A stretch of 64,000 bases of DNA from Pseudoalteromonas peptidolytica. GTDB lineage: Bacteria; Pseudomonadota; Gammaproteobacteria; Enterobacterales; Alteromonadaceae. Below, one piece after another: positions 54,267 to 63,036 of this stretch (positions are counted from its first letter, which is position 1; every line of letters begins with the position of its first letter). The position numbers and the translations under genes are program-made. The DNA is taken from NCBI RefSeq assembly GCF_012641745.1, contig NZ_WEHZ01000024.1, positions 18,169 to 82,168 of the forward strand, written 5' to 3'. Below the pieces are notes generated by a model. That model searched no databases, was not told the origin of the DNA, and saw nothing but the letters and a program-made list of their open reading frames with translations.

Positions 54267-54872
54267 TTATTGCTCTTTTTCCTCTTGTTTGATCTGCGTC
54301 TCTTCACCCGTCTGTTGCAGTGCATAAGCCATCCGAGACTGCCTTTGATGTTCAAGCACCAACGCGCCAATTCTTTGTTGCTGCAGCTCTCGGATCCCTT
54401 TCGCTGCTGACTCAAGGGCAGGCTCAGTAGATAAACTTACTGGTGATACACCACCAGCAAAGGGGGTTGATTGTAATTGCAAAGTATCATTAACCGGCTG
54501 CGCTGGATCACTACTCATGGTGTTAACGCCTAATATGGCGAATAACGAAACGCTCGCAGCGATGGCAACTTGGGCAAAAGGCTTACGCCACGCGCTTAAT
54601 TCAACTACATTACTTTTTGTCGCAGGCGTTTCCTGCTGTGGTACTGAAACACTGTGTACTGCTTCATTCTCCAGCGCGATTGCAAAGCTTTTTGTTATAT
54701 CAATACAAGGTGCTTCTTGTTTGTCGCTGCGCATTACATCGCCAATTAGCGCGTACCGCGCAAATTTTTGCTCATCTAGGCGAGCTTCCGATCCCGCATT
54801 GAGTGGCAGCTCACCGTCAAAAATTTCCGATGTTGTTAGCTCTTCAGCCACTTTATTTTCAGCTTGTGCCAT
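54267..54872 (-). CDS. rseA: anti-sigma-E factor RseA
   Basis: RseA holds sigma-E at the membrane. The 201 residues comprise a cytoplasmic anti-sigma domain (residues ~10-90, with LNAGSEARLDEQKFARYALIGDVMR), one membrane helix around 97-115 (VAIAASVSLFAILGV) and a periplasmic tail rich in Gln and Glu. It is less conserved than its neighbours, as usual for RseA. It lies 2 bases after rpoE. Confidence 0.93.
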   Translation of the reverse strand: MAQAENKVAEELTTSEIFDGELPLNAGSEARLDEQKFARYALIGDVMRSDKQEAPCIDITKSFAIALENEAVHSVSVPQQETPATKSNVVELSAWRKPFAQVAIAASVSLFAILGVNTMSSDPAQPVNDTLQLQSTPFAGGVSPVSLSTEPALESAAKGIRELQQQRIGALVLEHQRQSRMAYALQQTGEETQIKQEEKEQ

Positions 54873-54874
54873 AT

Positions 54875-55456
54875 TTAAGACTCACCTATTAATGGGTTCA
54901 AATTGTTATCTATCGCTTCCCTTGCGCGAAAAATTCTAGAACGGACAGTCCCAACTGGGCAGTCCATAACAACAGCGATTTCTTCATAGCTCATTCCCTC
55001 GATCTCACGCAACGTAATTGCGGTTTTCAAATCATCGGGTAAACGGTCTATCGTTTTAAATATCACTGCTTTTACTTCATCACTTAGTAGCAAGTTTTCA
55101 GGTGATGCGTTTGACCTTAGCTGATCAGCACCATCATAAAACTCTGCTTCTTCTGCATCTACGTCATTGGCAGGTGGTTTTCTGCCTTGCGCTACTAAAT
55201 AATTTTTTGAACAGTTAACCGCGATTCTATACAGCCAAGTATAAAATGCGCTTTCTCCCCTAAAGTTAGGTAACGCTCGATAAGCTTTAATGAACGTTTC
55301 CTGTGCCACATCAGCCACATCGCCTTGATTTGCTACATAACGAGAAATCAGCGCTGCAACTTTATTTTGATATTTAGCAACTAACAGGTTGAATGCGTTT
55401 TTATCTCCCTGTTGAACGCGTTTAACTATATTTAGATCTAAATCCTGCTCGCTCAT
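54875..55456 (-). CDS. rpoE: RNA polymerase sigma-E factor
   Basis: This ECF sigma factor directs the envelope-stress response. The region 2 core AALISRYVANQGDVADVAQETFIKAYRALPNFRGESAFYTWLYRIA and the region 4 helix-turn-helix EGMSYEEIAVVMDCPVGTVRSRIFRAR are clear. The length is 193 residues (E. coli 191). It heads the rpoE-rseABC-lepA-lepB-rnc-era-recO series and is read from a sigma-E promoter just upstream. Confidence 0.98.
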   Translation of the reverse strand: MSEQDLDLNIVKRVQQGDKNAFNLLVAKYQNKVAALISRYVANQGDVADVAQETFIKAYRALPNFRGESAFYTWLYRIAVNCSKNYLVAQGRKPPANDVDAEEAEFYDGADQLRSNASPENLLLSDEVKAVIFKTIDRLPDDLKTAITLREIEGMSYEEIAVVMDCPVGTVRSRIFRAREAIDNNLNPLIGES

Positions 55457-55519
55457 TCGAGCCGGTACTCCTCTTTGTATTTTTCTAAATCGTAACTAGT
55501 TGCCATCATTTACAGCTAC

Positions 55520-55546
55520 TCTGACTTAGTACCGAATAAAAAGTTC
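55520..55546 (-). promoter_or_regulatory. sigma-E autoregulatory promoter of rpoE
   Basis: On the minus strand GAACTT (55546-55541), a 16-base spacer and TCAGA (55524-55520) match the sigma-E consensus closely. The site is about 65 bases upstream of the rpoE ATG, where autoregulation is expected. The remainder of 55457-55752 is AT-rich and should also hold the nadB promoter, which I could not fix. Confidence 0.78.
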
Positions 55547-55752
55547 TGTTTTTTTGTATTTTTTTTTAAAATAAACGAATTCATCCATCTTTGCGTACTA
55601 ATTCACGGCAGCTTTTTAGCGCTAACGCGTAAGCTATCTCACAAAAAGTTCTAAATGATTCTCATTAAACGGAGCAAACTCTCTGCCTTCTATGATAGCA
55701 GATGTGATATAAATAACAGAATTAAACGTAAAAACAGTTAAGATCTTCGAAT

Positions 55753-57354
55753 ATGAAAAATACGACTCACCATAGTACCGATGTTGTTATTATCGGTAGC
55801 GGCGCAGCTGGCCTCTCGCTCGCTTTATCCCTAGCGAATCACTGCCAAGTCACAGTGATTAGCAAAGGTGCTTTAAAAGAAGGTTCTACGCTATATGCTC
55901 AAGGCGGTATTGCTGCGGTATTTGATAAGAAAAACGATAGTATTGAGTCTCATGTCGAAGACACCCTTGCGGCAGGTGCGGGCTTATGTGATCGCGAAGC
56001 GGTACACTACACAGCCTCTAATGCAAGAAATTGCCTTAACTGGTTAATAGAACAGGGCGTTCCGTTTGATATGGAAGTCGACAGCAAAGGAAAAGAGCGA
56101 TTTCATCTCACTCGAGAAGGTGGCCACAGTCACCGCCGAATTTTGCACGCCGCCGATGCCACTGGCAAAGCTGTGCAAACCACCTTAATTAGCCAAGTAC
56201 AACTACATCCAAGAATTAACATATTAGAACAGTATAATGCGATTGATTTAGTCCAAGACAAAACCGCAAGCCCAAGCTTTATAAAAGGAGTTTACGTTTA
56301 CAACCGTAAAGCGGATCGGGTCGAAAGTATTACAGCTAAGTTTGTCGCTTTAGCCACCGGTGGCGCGAGTAAAGTCTATCTATACACCTCAAACCCCGAC
56401 GTGTCATCCGGTGATGGCATCGCGATGGCGTGGCGCGCGGGTTGTAAAGTCGCCAATATGGAGTTTAATCAATTCCACCCAACGAGCTTATACCATCCAG
56501 AATTACAAAACTTTTTGATCACAGAAGCCATGCGTGGTGAAGGTGCACTGTTAAAACGTCCAGACGGTACACGCTTTATGCCAGACTTTGACGAGCGTGA
56601 AGAATTGGCACCTCGAGATGTAGTTGCTCGTGCAATCGATTATGAAATGAAGCGGTTGGGCGCGAATTGCGTTTATCTCGATATTTCTCACAAAGACAAA
56701 GAGTTTATTATTGAACACTTCCCTACTATCTACGCTAAATGTCTAAGTGTCGGGTTGGACATTACCAAAGAGCCGATACCCGTTGTTCCAGCTGCACATT
56801 ACACCTGCGGAGGAGTAATGACTGACTTTAACGGCCGAACCGATATAGACAATTTATATGCCATTGGTGAGGTTGCGTATACAGGTCTTCATGGAGCAAA
56901 TCGCATGGCAAGTAACTCACTCCTTGAGTGCATCGTCTTTGCACACGCAGCGGCCAAAGATATTTTGGCAAAAATAAACGACAGCAAAGCGCCTGCTCTT
57001 CTCCCTGACTGGGACGAAAGCCGCGTCAGTAACTCTGATGAGGAAGTGGTGATCACCCATAATTGGCACGAATTAAGACTATTTATGTGGGATTATGTAG
57101 GGATTGTGCGCTCTACAAAACGGCTAGAACGTGCCTTGCGACGCGTCGAATTATTGCAACAGGAAATACACGATTATTATGCTAACTTCCGAGTAAGCAA
57201 TAACCTATTAGAACTGCGCAACTTGGTGCAAGTCGCTGAACTAATTATCCGCAGCGCATTAGAGCGCAAAGAGAGCAGAGGGCTGCACTACACCCTAGAC
57301 TTTCCAGATATGACCGACAACCCATCACCGACTATATTATCACCAGAAAAATAG
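55753..57354 (+). CDS. nadB: L-aspartate oxidase
   Basis: NadB oxidises aspartate to iminoaspartate, the first step of NAD synthesis, using FAD. The dinucleotide-binding VVIIGSGAAGLSLALSL is near residue 11. The family stretches GGIAAVF, HLTREGGHSHRRILH, EFNQFHPTSLYHP and AAHYTCGGV are present. It has 533 residues (E. coli 540). It diverges from rpoE, the same arrangement as in E. coli. Confidence 0.98.
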   Translation: MKNTTHHSTDVVIIGSGAAGLSLALSLANHCQVTVISKGALKEGSTLYAQGGIAAVFDKKNDSIESHVEDTLAAGAGLCDREAVHYTASNARNCLNWLIEQGVPFDMEVDSKGKERFHLTREGGHSHRRILHAADATGKAVQTTLISQVQLHPRINILEQYNAIDLVQDKTASPSFIKGVYVYNRKADRVESITAKFVALATGGASKVYLYTSNPDVSSGDGIAMAWRAGCKVANMEFNQFHPTSLYHPELQNFLITEAMRGEGALLKRPDGTRFMPDFDEREELAPRDVVARAIDYEMKRLGANCVYLDISHKDKEFIIEHFPTIYAKCLSVGLDITKEPIPVVPAAHYTCGGVMTDFNGRTDIDNLYAIGEVAYTGLHGANRMASNSLLECIVFAHAAAKDILAKINDSKAPALLPDWDESRVSNSDEEVVITHNWHELRLFMWDYVGIVRSTKRLERALRRVELLQQEIHDYYANFRVSNNLLELRNLVQVAELIIRSALERKESRGLHYTLDFPDMTDNPSPTILSPEK

Positions 57355-57704
57355 TCTAAGATTTGGCTAGTAGTTTTGTAGTGGAGGCGCTACCAGCTCT
57401 CCGCTACACTTCCTGATATAGCAAACGCGTACTAAGAATAGATTGCTTTGACTCTCTCCTACCACCTTGGTATCTGTACCCTCTAGGTAACGCGACGTTA
57501 CGTACCAATAGCTGGATAACTATTGGCAGTGGAGCCTCCAAAATTGGCCGCCTTTAATACCAGCTAGCCTTGCCTGCAGGACGTGGGTACCTCGGTGACT
57601 GCGGGGCGTGGTAGCGATGTTATCGACAAAAATTGCTCGCCTCAAAATAAACAGCTTAATAAGGATAATTGGTATAAGAAAGGGATTAACATGCGAAGTT
57701 CAGG
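57355..57704. other. 350-bp intergenic region with a repeat copy
   Basis: Between nadB and the convergent cptA gene. The right third is repeat copy 4 (57568-57675). The left part contains CCAATAG-CTGGATAA-CTATTGG, a 7-bp hairpin at about 57507-57528, that is not part of the repeat pattern. An open frame of 80 codons crosses the repeat (57583-57825) and is judged non-coding. Confidence 0.6.
57568..57675 (-). repeat. dispersed intergenic repeat, copy 4 (left module, inverted)
   Basis: Read on the minus strand it begins ATACCAATTATCCTTATTAAG and continues with TTATTTTGAGGCGAG, TTGTCGATAAC, GAGGTACCCAC and a CCTGCAGG core, parallel to the left half of copy 3. The right module is absent. Confidence 0.75.
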
Positions 57705-58118
57705 TTACCTAGCATTTAGCATAAGACGACAAAGCAGTCGCCAATCCGACTCTCGAACGGCGTCACGTCTGATAAACACCCGCTGTTTTAGATGGTGTGC
57801 ATCCTGTAACTTGAGCTCAATTTGAATGTCAAACCAGATTGTTGCGGCCATTAACCGCCCAGCCACATTCATCGTTAGTGATTGTACCTCTATATAGTTT
57901 TTTTCTGGCAACAACAACAAAGTTCCACAGGTTGGCGTGAGAGCTTGATACTGTCTCCAGCACCAATAACTGAGCACAAAACATACTGGTGTGATGAACC
58001 ACCAAAGCAGAGGGAATAACAATAAAAATAGGAATGTGAGGCACAACGCTAGAACCACAAAGAACTTGTGGCTCTGTTGGTTATACTGAAATTCGACTCT
58101 AGACGCGGATCCGACCAA
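57705..58118 (-). CDS. cptA: YgfX/CptA-like inner-membrane protein
   Basis: A 137-residue protein with two membrane helices near the N-terminus (about residues 19-39 and 42-56) and a soluble C-terminal half. Position directly after sdhE, size and layout match YgfX (also called CptA), which in E. coli has been reported as a toxin affecting cytoskeletal proteins, with SdhE proposed as partner. Sequence likeness is low, as is normal here. It overlaps sdhE by 20 bases. Confidence 0.75.
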   Translation of the reverse strand: MVGSASRVEFQYNQQSHKFFVVLALCLTFLFLLLFPLLWWFITPVCFVLSYWCWRQYQALTPTCGTLLLLPEKNYIEVQSLTMNVAGRLMAATIWFDIQIELKLQDAHHLKQRVFIRRDAVRESDWRLLCRLMLNAR

Positions 58119-58350
58119 GGATAAATGTAACCATACTTTTTAGCTCTGGATCGGGACATACTTCATGACCCATAAACCAAGCGAACAAATCTGGATCTTC
58201 ACAGGTAACTAAGCGCTGAAATACATATTTACCCTCGTCAGACAACGCATCATATGCCTCATCAACAAACGGCCCTAAAATAACGTCTAACTCTAACATG
58301 CCACGACGGCAAGCCCATTTAACTCGAGCTTTTGGCAGCAACTCAACCAT
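58099..58350 (-). CDS. sdhE: succinate dehydrogenase flavinylation factor SdhE
   Basis: SdhE helps attach FAD covalently to succinate dehydrogenase. The 83-residue protein has the invariant RGMLELD at residues 16-22 and EDPDLFAWFMGHEV near 51-64, closely following E. coli SdhE. It is divergent from ygfZ, another protein linked to iron-sulfur and oxidative metabolism. Confidence 0.95.
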   Translation of the reverse strand: MVELLPKARVKWACRRGMLELDVILGPFVDEAYDALSDEGKYVFQRLVTCEDPDLFAWFMGHEVCPDPELKSMVTFILGRIRV

Positions 58351-58510
58351 AAACTGATTAACCCCTCATAAACTAATGATAAAATTATACCCACTCTAAT
58401 GTGCTTATGCCATAAAACTTATAGAAATGGCGCCTTGAAATCGACACTCCCTATCTCCACTTCAGTTTTTACGATAACATTACGAAAACACTTTTATACG
58501 GATCAACATT

Positions 58511-59422
58511 ATGTCTATTGCTCGTGCTTTTAAGCTACCGCTTCGGATTATTCGCATTTCAGGTCAAGATAAACTGAGCTACTTGCACGGTCAGGTTACC
58601 CAAGACATTAACCTTATCAAAGACGACAACTTCATGTGGTCAGGGCATTGCAGCCCAAAAGGTAAGTTATGGGCGGTATCTCGTATCACCCGCTTTGAAG
58701 ATGAATACTTGATGATAGCAAGTGAAGCCGAAGCAGAGACTTCTCTACGTGAGCTGAAAAAGTATGGTGTCTTCGCTAAGGTTGAAATCGACTTCGCTGA
58801 ATGTGAAGCCTATGGCCTGCTCGTTGAAGACACCCAGACCATAAAAGACGCATTTGACGTTAATTTAGACACAGACTCAACAGCATTTGACGTCGAAAAC
58901 GGTAAGTTACTCAAGCTTGATGCACACCGCTTTATCCTCCTTTCATTTAACAATGCAGGTATACCTGCATCGCTGTCTCTGGAGGCTGACTCTACCCCGT
59001 TTATTACAAGCAGTATTCTCGCGGGCGAGCCTGCTCTGAGCTCTGAACACCTTGACGAATTTGTACCACAAATGGTTAATCTCCAAGCTTTAGATGGGAT
59101 CAGCTTTAAAAAAGGTTGCTATACTGGTCAAGAGACAGTGGCACGCATGCGCTATCTCGGAAAGAATAAGCGTGCAATGTACATTGTTAGCGGAAGTGCG
59201 AGTCAACACATCGAAGAAACAGATATCGAGCTACAAATTGAAGATAACTGGCGTCGTGGTGGCAAAATAATCCATCAGACCTTTGACGGCAATACTAACC
59301 AGTTTTATGCGTTAGCAGTGATGCCTAATGACACGCCTGCGCATGCAATACTAAGAGCAAAAAATTCACCTGAGGTAGACCTTACCATTCAACCTCTACC
59401 CTATTCTTTAGAAGACAACTAA
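58511..59422 (+). CDS. ygfZ: tRNA-modifying protein YgfZ (folate-binding)
   Basis: YgfZ supports iron-sulfur enzymes such as MiaB and is related to the glycine-cleavage T protein. The hallmark KGCYTGQE is at residues 201-208 with Cys203. The N-terminal region GQDKLSYLHGQVTQDI is also typical. The length is 303 residues. It diverges from sdhE and is 11 bases upstream of slyD. Confidence 0.95.
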   Translation: MSIARAFKLPLRIIRISGQDKLSYLHGQVTQDINLIKDDNFMWSGHCSPKGKLWAVSRITRFEDEYLMIASEAEAETSLRELKKYGVFAKVEIDFAECEAYGLLVEDTQTIKDAFDVNLDTDSTAFDVENGKLLKLDAHRFILLSFNNAGIPASLSLEADSTPFITSSILAGEPALSSEHLDEFVPQMVNLQALDGISFKKGCYTGQETVARMRYLGKNKRAMYIVSGSASQHIEETDIELQIEDNWRRGGKIIHQTFDGNTNQFYALAVMPNDTPAHAILRAKNSPEVDLTIQPLPYSLEDN

Positions 59423-59433
59423 CGGGATCTTAT

Positions 59434-59919
59434 ATGATTATTGGCCCTAACTCAGTAGTAACTATTCACTACTCAGTTCAAGACAAAGACAACAATACAA
59501 TTGATAGTACATTTGATGATGAGCCAGTGGTGGCCATGCTTGGCTCTGGTTACTTGATCCCAGGTTTAGACGATGCACTGCAAGGTAAACAATCAGGCGA
59601 CACCTTTAGTGTCACGATTGAACCTCAAGAAGGCTACGGTGAGCGCTATGATGAGTTAACACAAGCTGTACCTAAGTCCATGTTTGAAGGTATGGAAATT
59701 GAAGTCGGGATGCAGTTCAGAGCAACAACAGATGAAGGCGATCAAGTCGTTGTTATCATCGGGATTGAAGATGAAGAAGTCATTGTTGATGCCAATCACC
59801 CGCTTTCAGGGATCACACTAAACTTCGACGTAGAGGTCATTGAAGTACGCGAAGCTACAGCAGCTGAGGTTGCACATGGCCATGTACATGGTGAAGGTGG
59901 CTGTGGTCACGACCACTGA
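59434..59919 (+). CDS. slyD: FKBP-type peptidyl-prolyl isomerase SlyD
   Basis: SlyD is a prolyl isomerase and metallochaperone. The FKBP core is split by an insert-in-flap domain (about residues 70-125: YGERYDELTQAVPKSMFEGMEIEVGMQFRA), and NHPLSGITLNFDVEVIEVREAT follows. The C-terminus HGHVHGEGGCGHDH is a metal-binding tail, but short (161 residues in total against 196 in E. coli), so nickel capacity is probably lower. It is downstream of ygfZ. Confidence 0.93.
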   Translation: MIIGPNSVVTIHYSVQDKDNNTIDSTFDDEPVVAMLGSGYLIPGLDDALQGKQSGDTFSVTIEPQEGYGERYDELTQAVPKSMFEGMEIEVGMQFRATTDEGDQVVVIIGIEDEEVIVDANHPLSGITLNFDVEVIEVREATAAEVAHGHVHGEGGCGHDH

Positions 59920-59955
59920 TCTGCATCAAGCAATCAGAGTACTGAAGTGAACGAA

Positions 59956-59979
59956 AAAGCGCTGACTATTCAGCGCTTT
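59956..59979. terminator. bidirectional terminator between slyD and a convergent gene
   Basis: The arms AAAGCGCTGA and TCAGCGCTTT (10 bp, perfect) around a 4-base loop are followed by GTTTGTT on the plus strand and by TTCGTTC on the minus strand beyond the A/T ends. The stop codon of the 149-residue protein gene lies inside the stem. Confidence 0.82.
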
Positions 59980-60415
59980 GTTTGTTAATCAATTTACTTT
60001 CCATCGCAGCTACCAACTTTGTTTTATCATTAGTACCAACACGATACTTAGTGCCATCTTTCATGACCACCTCAAGTGCATCAAACCCCGCCACAGTATA
60101 GACCCAACCATCGGTGCTGATCCGCATGCCTAAGCCATGGCGTAATGAATTCTTCACAGGTTGTACGTAATCAATATCATCAAATTTCAGCGTAATTTTG
60201 GCAACCGATGGACCAAACCACCAGCTCAACGTTTGTTGCTGTTGGTTAACCTCAACCGTTAACCCATAAAAAATAAAGGCAACTATCGCGAGGATCACCA
60301 AAAATCCAACAAAAGCTATATTTGTGCCCGTAAGGTAGATTGCTAATGTGGTAAAACTTGCGATAAACGCCAGCAAAAGCCAAATGACCCATGCAAATTG
60401 AGTATTTCTATACAT
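59966..60415 (-). CDS. membrane protein with PH-like C-terminal domain, unknown role
   Basis: 149 residues. Two membrane helices cover about 7-28 and 33-52. The soluble remainder is beta-rich, with WWFGPSVAKITLKFDDIDYVQPVKNSLRHGLGMRISTDGWVYTVAGFDALEVVMKDG, in the style of bacterial PH domains. I do not know the function. It follows the DUF481 protein gene by 12 bases on the same strand, which suggests an operon. Confidence 0.78.
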   Translation of the reverse strand: MYRNTQFAWVIWLLLAFIASFTTLAIYLTGTNIAFVGFLVILAIVAFIFYGLTVEVNQQQQTLSWWFGPSVAKITLKFDDIDYVQPVKNSLRHGLGMRISTDGWVYTVAGFDALEVVMKDGTKYRVGTNDKTKLVAAMESKLINKQSAE

Positions 60416-60427
60416 TTCTAGTCTTCT

Positions 60428-61255
60428 TTAATTAAAGCTGTAAACCAATGTCGCACCGAGCTCAGTATCCACTTTCTCTTTGTCGTCTTCAGGTTGTGAG
60501 TTATAGCGGTAGATAAATGCAAACTTCAACGCAATACCACCTAAAACTTGAGTAACAAGTGCTGATTCAGCAAAAAGCCGAGAGTTTAGGCCTGATAAAG
60601 ATTGCTCGTAGCTCACATCCTGATTAAAACGAGTGCGCTTTGATACGTTCCTCTCCCATTGCAATGCCATCCGTAACAACTGACCTTTCTCTGTTCTTTT
60701 CTCATCGGATTCCAATGCTATTTCATTATCTACCCTTGAAATAGACATACCAGGGCCTATATCTATATCAACTGTATTTTTCTTTCCCTCAAACATACGG
60801 CTACCATAGCCCAGGGCAACTGTTGAGGTGTGTTCTTTGCCGTTAAACCTGTCCCGCTCATAGTCTCCATAAACGAAGAATGACGATTTATCATTGCCAA
60901 GCTTGTAATTCCCTTGCGCTGAGCCAAAGTAACGAGAGGCAGAGACATCCTCGACTCCCGTTTCAGTATCTTTTTCACGCCGATACAAGCCATCAAATTT
61001 ATACTGATTACGCCACGTGGGTAGGTCTTGGTACAAATTACTTTTTAGTTTAAATGAGGTGTTTTGCGTATTGCCTTTGTTAACAATAAATCCAAACTCA
61101 ACATCTCCATAAAGCATTTCACCCTGATGTTTTGTGTGTATCTCGTCATCAGGCATATTGCCATACTCATGAAAGTCTTCAAATGGATCGGTAGCCTCAC
61201 TTGGCGATGATAACAGGCCAATGAACACAAAAGTTATAAATCTATATAATGCCAC
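60428..61255 (-). CDS. DUF481 family outer-membrane beta-barrel protein
   Basis: 275 residues with a signal peptide of about 21 residues (ends SPSEA). The mature protein is a series of alternating strands starting GDVEFGFIVNKGNTQNTSFKLKSNLYQD and ending in a terminal aromatic/polar pattern LGATLVYSFN, as in the YdiY-like DUF481 (putative salt-induced outer membrane protein) family. Its function is unknown. The YGDVEFGF start and TxxN strand pairs support the family call. It is followed by the PH-like membrane protein gene. Confidence 0.88.
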   Translation of the reverse strand: MALYRFITFVFIGLLSSPSEATDPFEDFHEYGNMPDDEIHTKHQGEMLYGDVEFGFIVNKGNTQNTSFKLKSNLYQDLPTWRNQYKFDGLYRREKDTETGVEDVSASRYFGSAQGNYKLGNDKSSFFVYGDYERDRFNGKEHTSTVALGYGSRMFEGKKNTVDIDIGPGMSISRVDNEIALESDEKRTEKGQLLRMALQWERNVSKRTRFNQDVSYEQSLSGLNSRLFAESALVTQVLGGIALKFAFIYRYNSQPEDDKEKVDTELGATLVYSFN

Positions 61256-61272
61256 GCGTAACTACTTTTGAC

Positions 61273-61590
61273 TCACTGCTTCCAAATAATATGACAAAAA
61301 GGTGCGTCTAAATCTCTGCTGATGAGGATCTTCGCATACACCTGATCAGAATCGTCAAACTCAATACCCACCAGTACTTGAACAAAGTGTTCAGGCTCGG
61401 CTTCTTGTTCGTATGTAGTGACACTGGACCAGCTTTCATCCGGCTCACTCTCCTCAATAAACCCCCGTGCTTCACGATGTTCATTAAACGTTTCTATATC
61501 GTGTTCTTCCAAGTTATCTGGTGCTAACTCAAGGAAAATGTCATATGCTTGGTGGGTTACTTCTTCGATTGTACAAAGTCTTGCTGTCAT
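61273..61590 (-). CDS. HI1450/YciU-like dsDNA-mimic protein (DUF440)
   Basis: A 105-residue, very acidic protein. TIEEVTHQAYDIFLELAPDNLEEHDIETFNEHREARG and the C-terminal VYAKILISRDLDAPFCHIIWKQ match the pattern of HI1450 and YciU, whose surface charge mimics double-stranded DNA and which bind HU-type proteins. The precise partner here is unknown. It precedes the DUF481 gene by 17 bases. Confidence 0.87.
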   Translation of the reverse strand: MTARLCTIEEVTHQAYDIFLELAPDNLEEHDIETFNEHREARGFIEESEPDESWSSVTTYEQEAEPEHFVQVLVGIEFDDSDQVYAKILISRDLDAPFCHIIWKQ

Positions 61591-61788
61591 GGGGCTAGCC
61601 TGTGGCTTTTACATTAGCGCAATAATAGCAAAATGTGCAAAAACATAAATATCCCGTCGCGATAATCAAACATAAATTAGCGCTAAGTGGTGAAGAAATA
61701 TCACGAACAGTTGGATCTCAAGACGCTTTTAAGTTATTACTCTAAAAACAGCGCTTCATGCCATAATAAAAGACAGGGACATTTCACT

Positions 61789-62580
61789 ATGATTTCATAC
61801 ACTGAGACCAATAATATCGCTTATGTCACTTTATCTCGTCCCGAGAAACAAAATGCACTATCAGTAGATATGTTTGTTGGTTTAGACAATGCAATAAAAA
61901 CTATTTCAAAAAACAAAGCTATCCGTGCGGTTGTGATCCAAGGTGAAGGCGCACACTTTTGTGCTGGTCTCGATGTCAAAAGTGTATTAAAGAAACCAAC
62001 AGGTATTTTAAAATTATTAAGAAAATGGCTCCCAGGAAATGCGAACTTAGTACAACGTGTTGTCCTCGGTTGGCAATCGTTGCCTGTTCCTGTTATTGCT
62101 CGCATCACAGGAAATTGCTTAGGGGGAGGCTGTCATATTGCCCTTGGTGCAGATATTCGTCTCGCTGACAACAGCGCCCAGTTCGCTATTATGGAGGCAA
62201 AGTGGGGATTGTGCCCTGACATGGGCGCAAGCTTATTATTGCCGGCTAGTATGAATAAAGACAAAGCATTAATGATGACCATCCACGCACAGCGAATAGA
62301 TGCACAAAGTGCATTAAAAGATGGCTTAATCTCAGAACTATGTGACGACATAGATACGAGACTAGACCAACTACTGTGCCAATTCAGCAACCGCTCGCCT
62401 GACGCCATTGCTGCAATAAAGAAAGTATATAATCAAGCCTACAATCAGCCATCTAGGAAATTACTGTGGCTTGAAACTTGGTCACAGATTAAATTACTGG
62501 TCGCCAACAACACTAAAATAGCAATGAGTAACGCCTCATCAACAGAGCAGCAGCCTTATCAACCGCGCAAAAAGTGGTAA
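61789..62580 (+). CDS. crotonase (enoyl-CoA hydratase/isomerase) family protein
   Basis: 263 residues. The oxyanion-hole motifs GAHFCAGLDVKSV (about 55-67) and GNCLGGGCHIALGADIRLA (about 108-126) are present, and MEAKWGLCPDMG takes the usual active-site position. The hydratase Glu pair is not evident; the layout fits proteins annotated as crotonase/enoyl-CoA hydratase family without proven activity. ATG 61789 has AGGGA 9 bases upstream. The frame is open to 61687, but that part looks non-coding. Confidence 0.87.
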   Translation: MISYTETNNIAYVTLSRPEKQNALSVDMFVGLDNAIKTISKNKAIRAVVIQGEGAHFCAGLDVKSVLKKPTGILKLLRKWLPGNANLVQRVVLGWQSLPVPVIARITGNCLGGGCHIALGADIRLADNSAQFAIMEAKWGLCPDMGASLLLPASMNKDKALMMTIHAQRIDAQSALKDGLISELCDDIDTRLDQLLCQFSNRSPDAIAAIKKVYNQAYNQPSRKLLWLETWSQIKLLVANNTKIAMSNASSTEQQPYQPRKKW

Positions 62581-62670
62581 GTCCCGAGCGGTGTCCAAAA
62601 GTATGATAGCTTGCACAACCAAAATACGTAAAATAAAGACTTCACAATCACTTGGGAGCATGAAGTACTG

Positions 62671-63036
62671 ATGCAAAGGTTGCAGTTCATCATTAAATTT
62701 TCATTCGGCTTTGCTATTATTCTAGGATGCTTATTGGGTGCCAAATGGATCGTTATGCTGAGCGAGATTAAGCTACCAGCGGCACTACTTGGAATGGGTT
62801 TTTTGGTCATATTGTTATTTCTTGGCGTGGTAAAACCTGAGTGGATAACACCTGCGGCCAACCCCATTTTGAAGTACATGGCGCTATTTTTCATTCCTGC
62901 CGGTGTTGGTGTCGTTGAGCATATTGACTTATTTCAATCCCAATGGGTAATGCTAGCATTACTACTTACTATCGTGCCGACTCTCATATTGACGTCGTTA
63001 AGTCCTATCGTTAAACGTATTAAGTTCCGTGATTAA
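62671..63036 (+). CDS. lrgA: CidA/LrgA-family holin-like protein
   Basis: 121 residues with four membrane helices. LPAALLGMGFLVILLFLGVVKPEWI and FFIPAGVGVVEHIDLF match the CidA/LrgA family, which has holin-like structure and is tied to murein hydrolase control, cell lysis and pyruvate or overflow metabolism in other bacteria. It overlaps the downstream lrgB by 8 bases, the usual pairing. Confidence 0.92.
   Translation: MQRLQFIIKFSFGFAIILGCLLGAKWIVMLSEIKLPAALLGMGFLVILLFLGVVKPEWITPAANPILKYMALFFIPAGVGVVEHIDLFQSQWVMLALLLTIVPTLILTSLSPIVKRIKFRD

Noticed and set aside
57583..57825. 80-codon plus-strand open frame
   Set aside because: It crosses repeat copy 4 and the end of cptA and shows no domain or ribosome-binding site.
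61687..61788. 34-codon upstream extension of the crotonase-family gene
   Set aside because: Composition is unlike the protein, and ATG 61789 has a suitable ribosome-binding site and the expected first strand of the fold.
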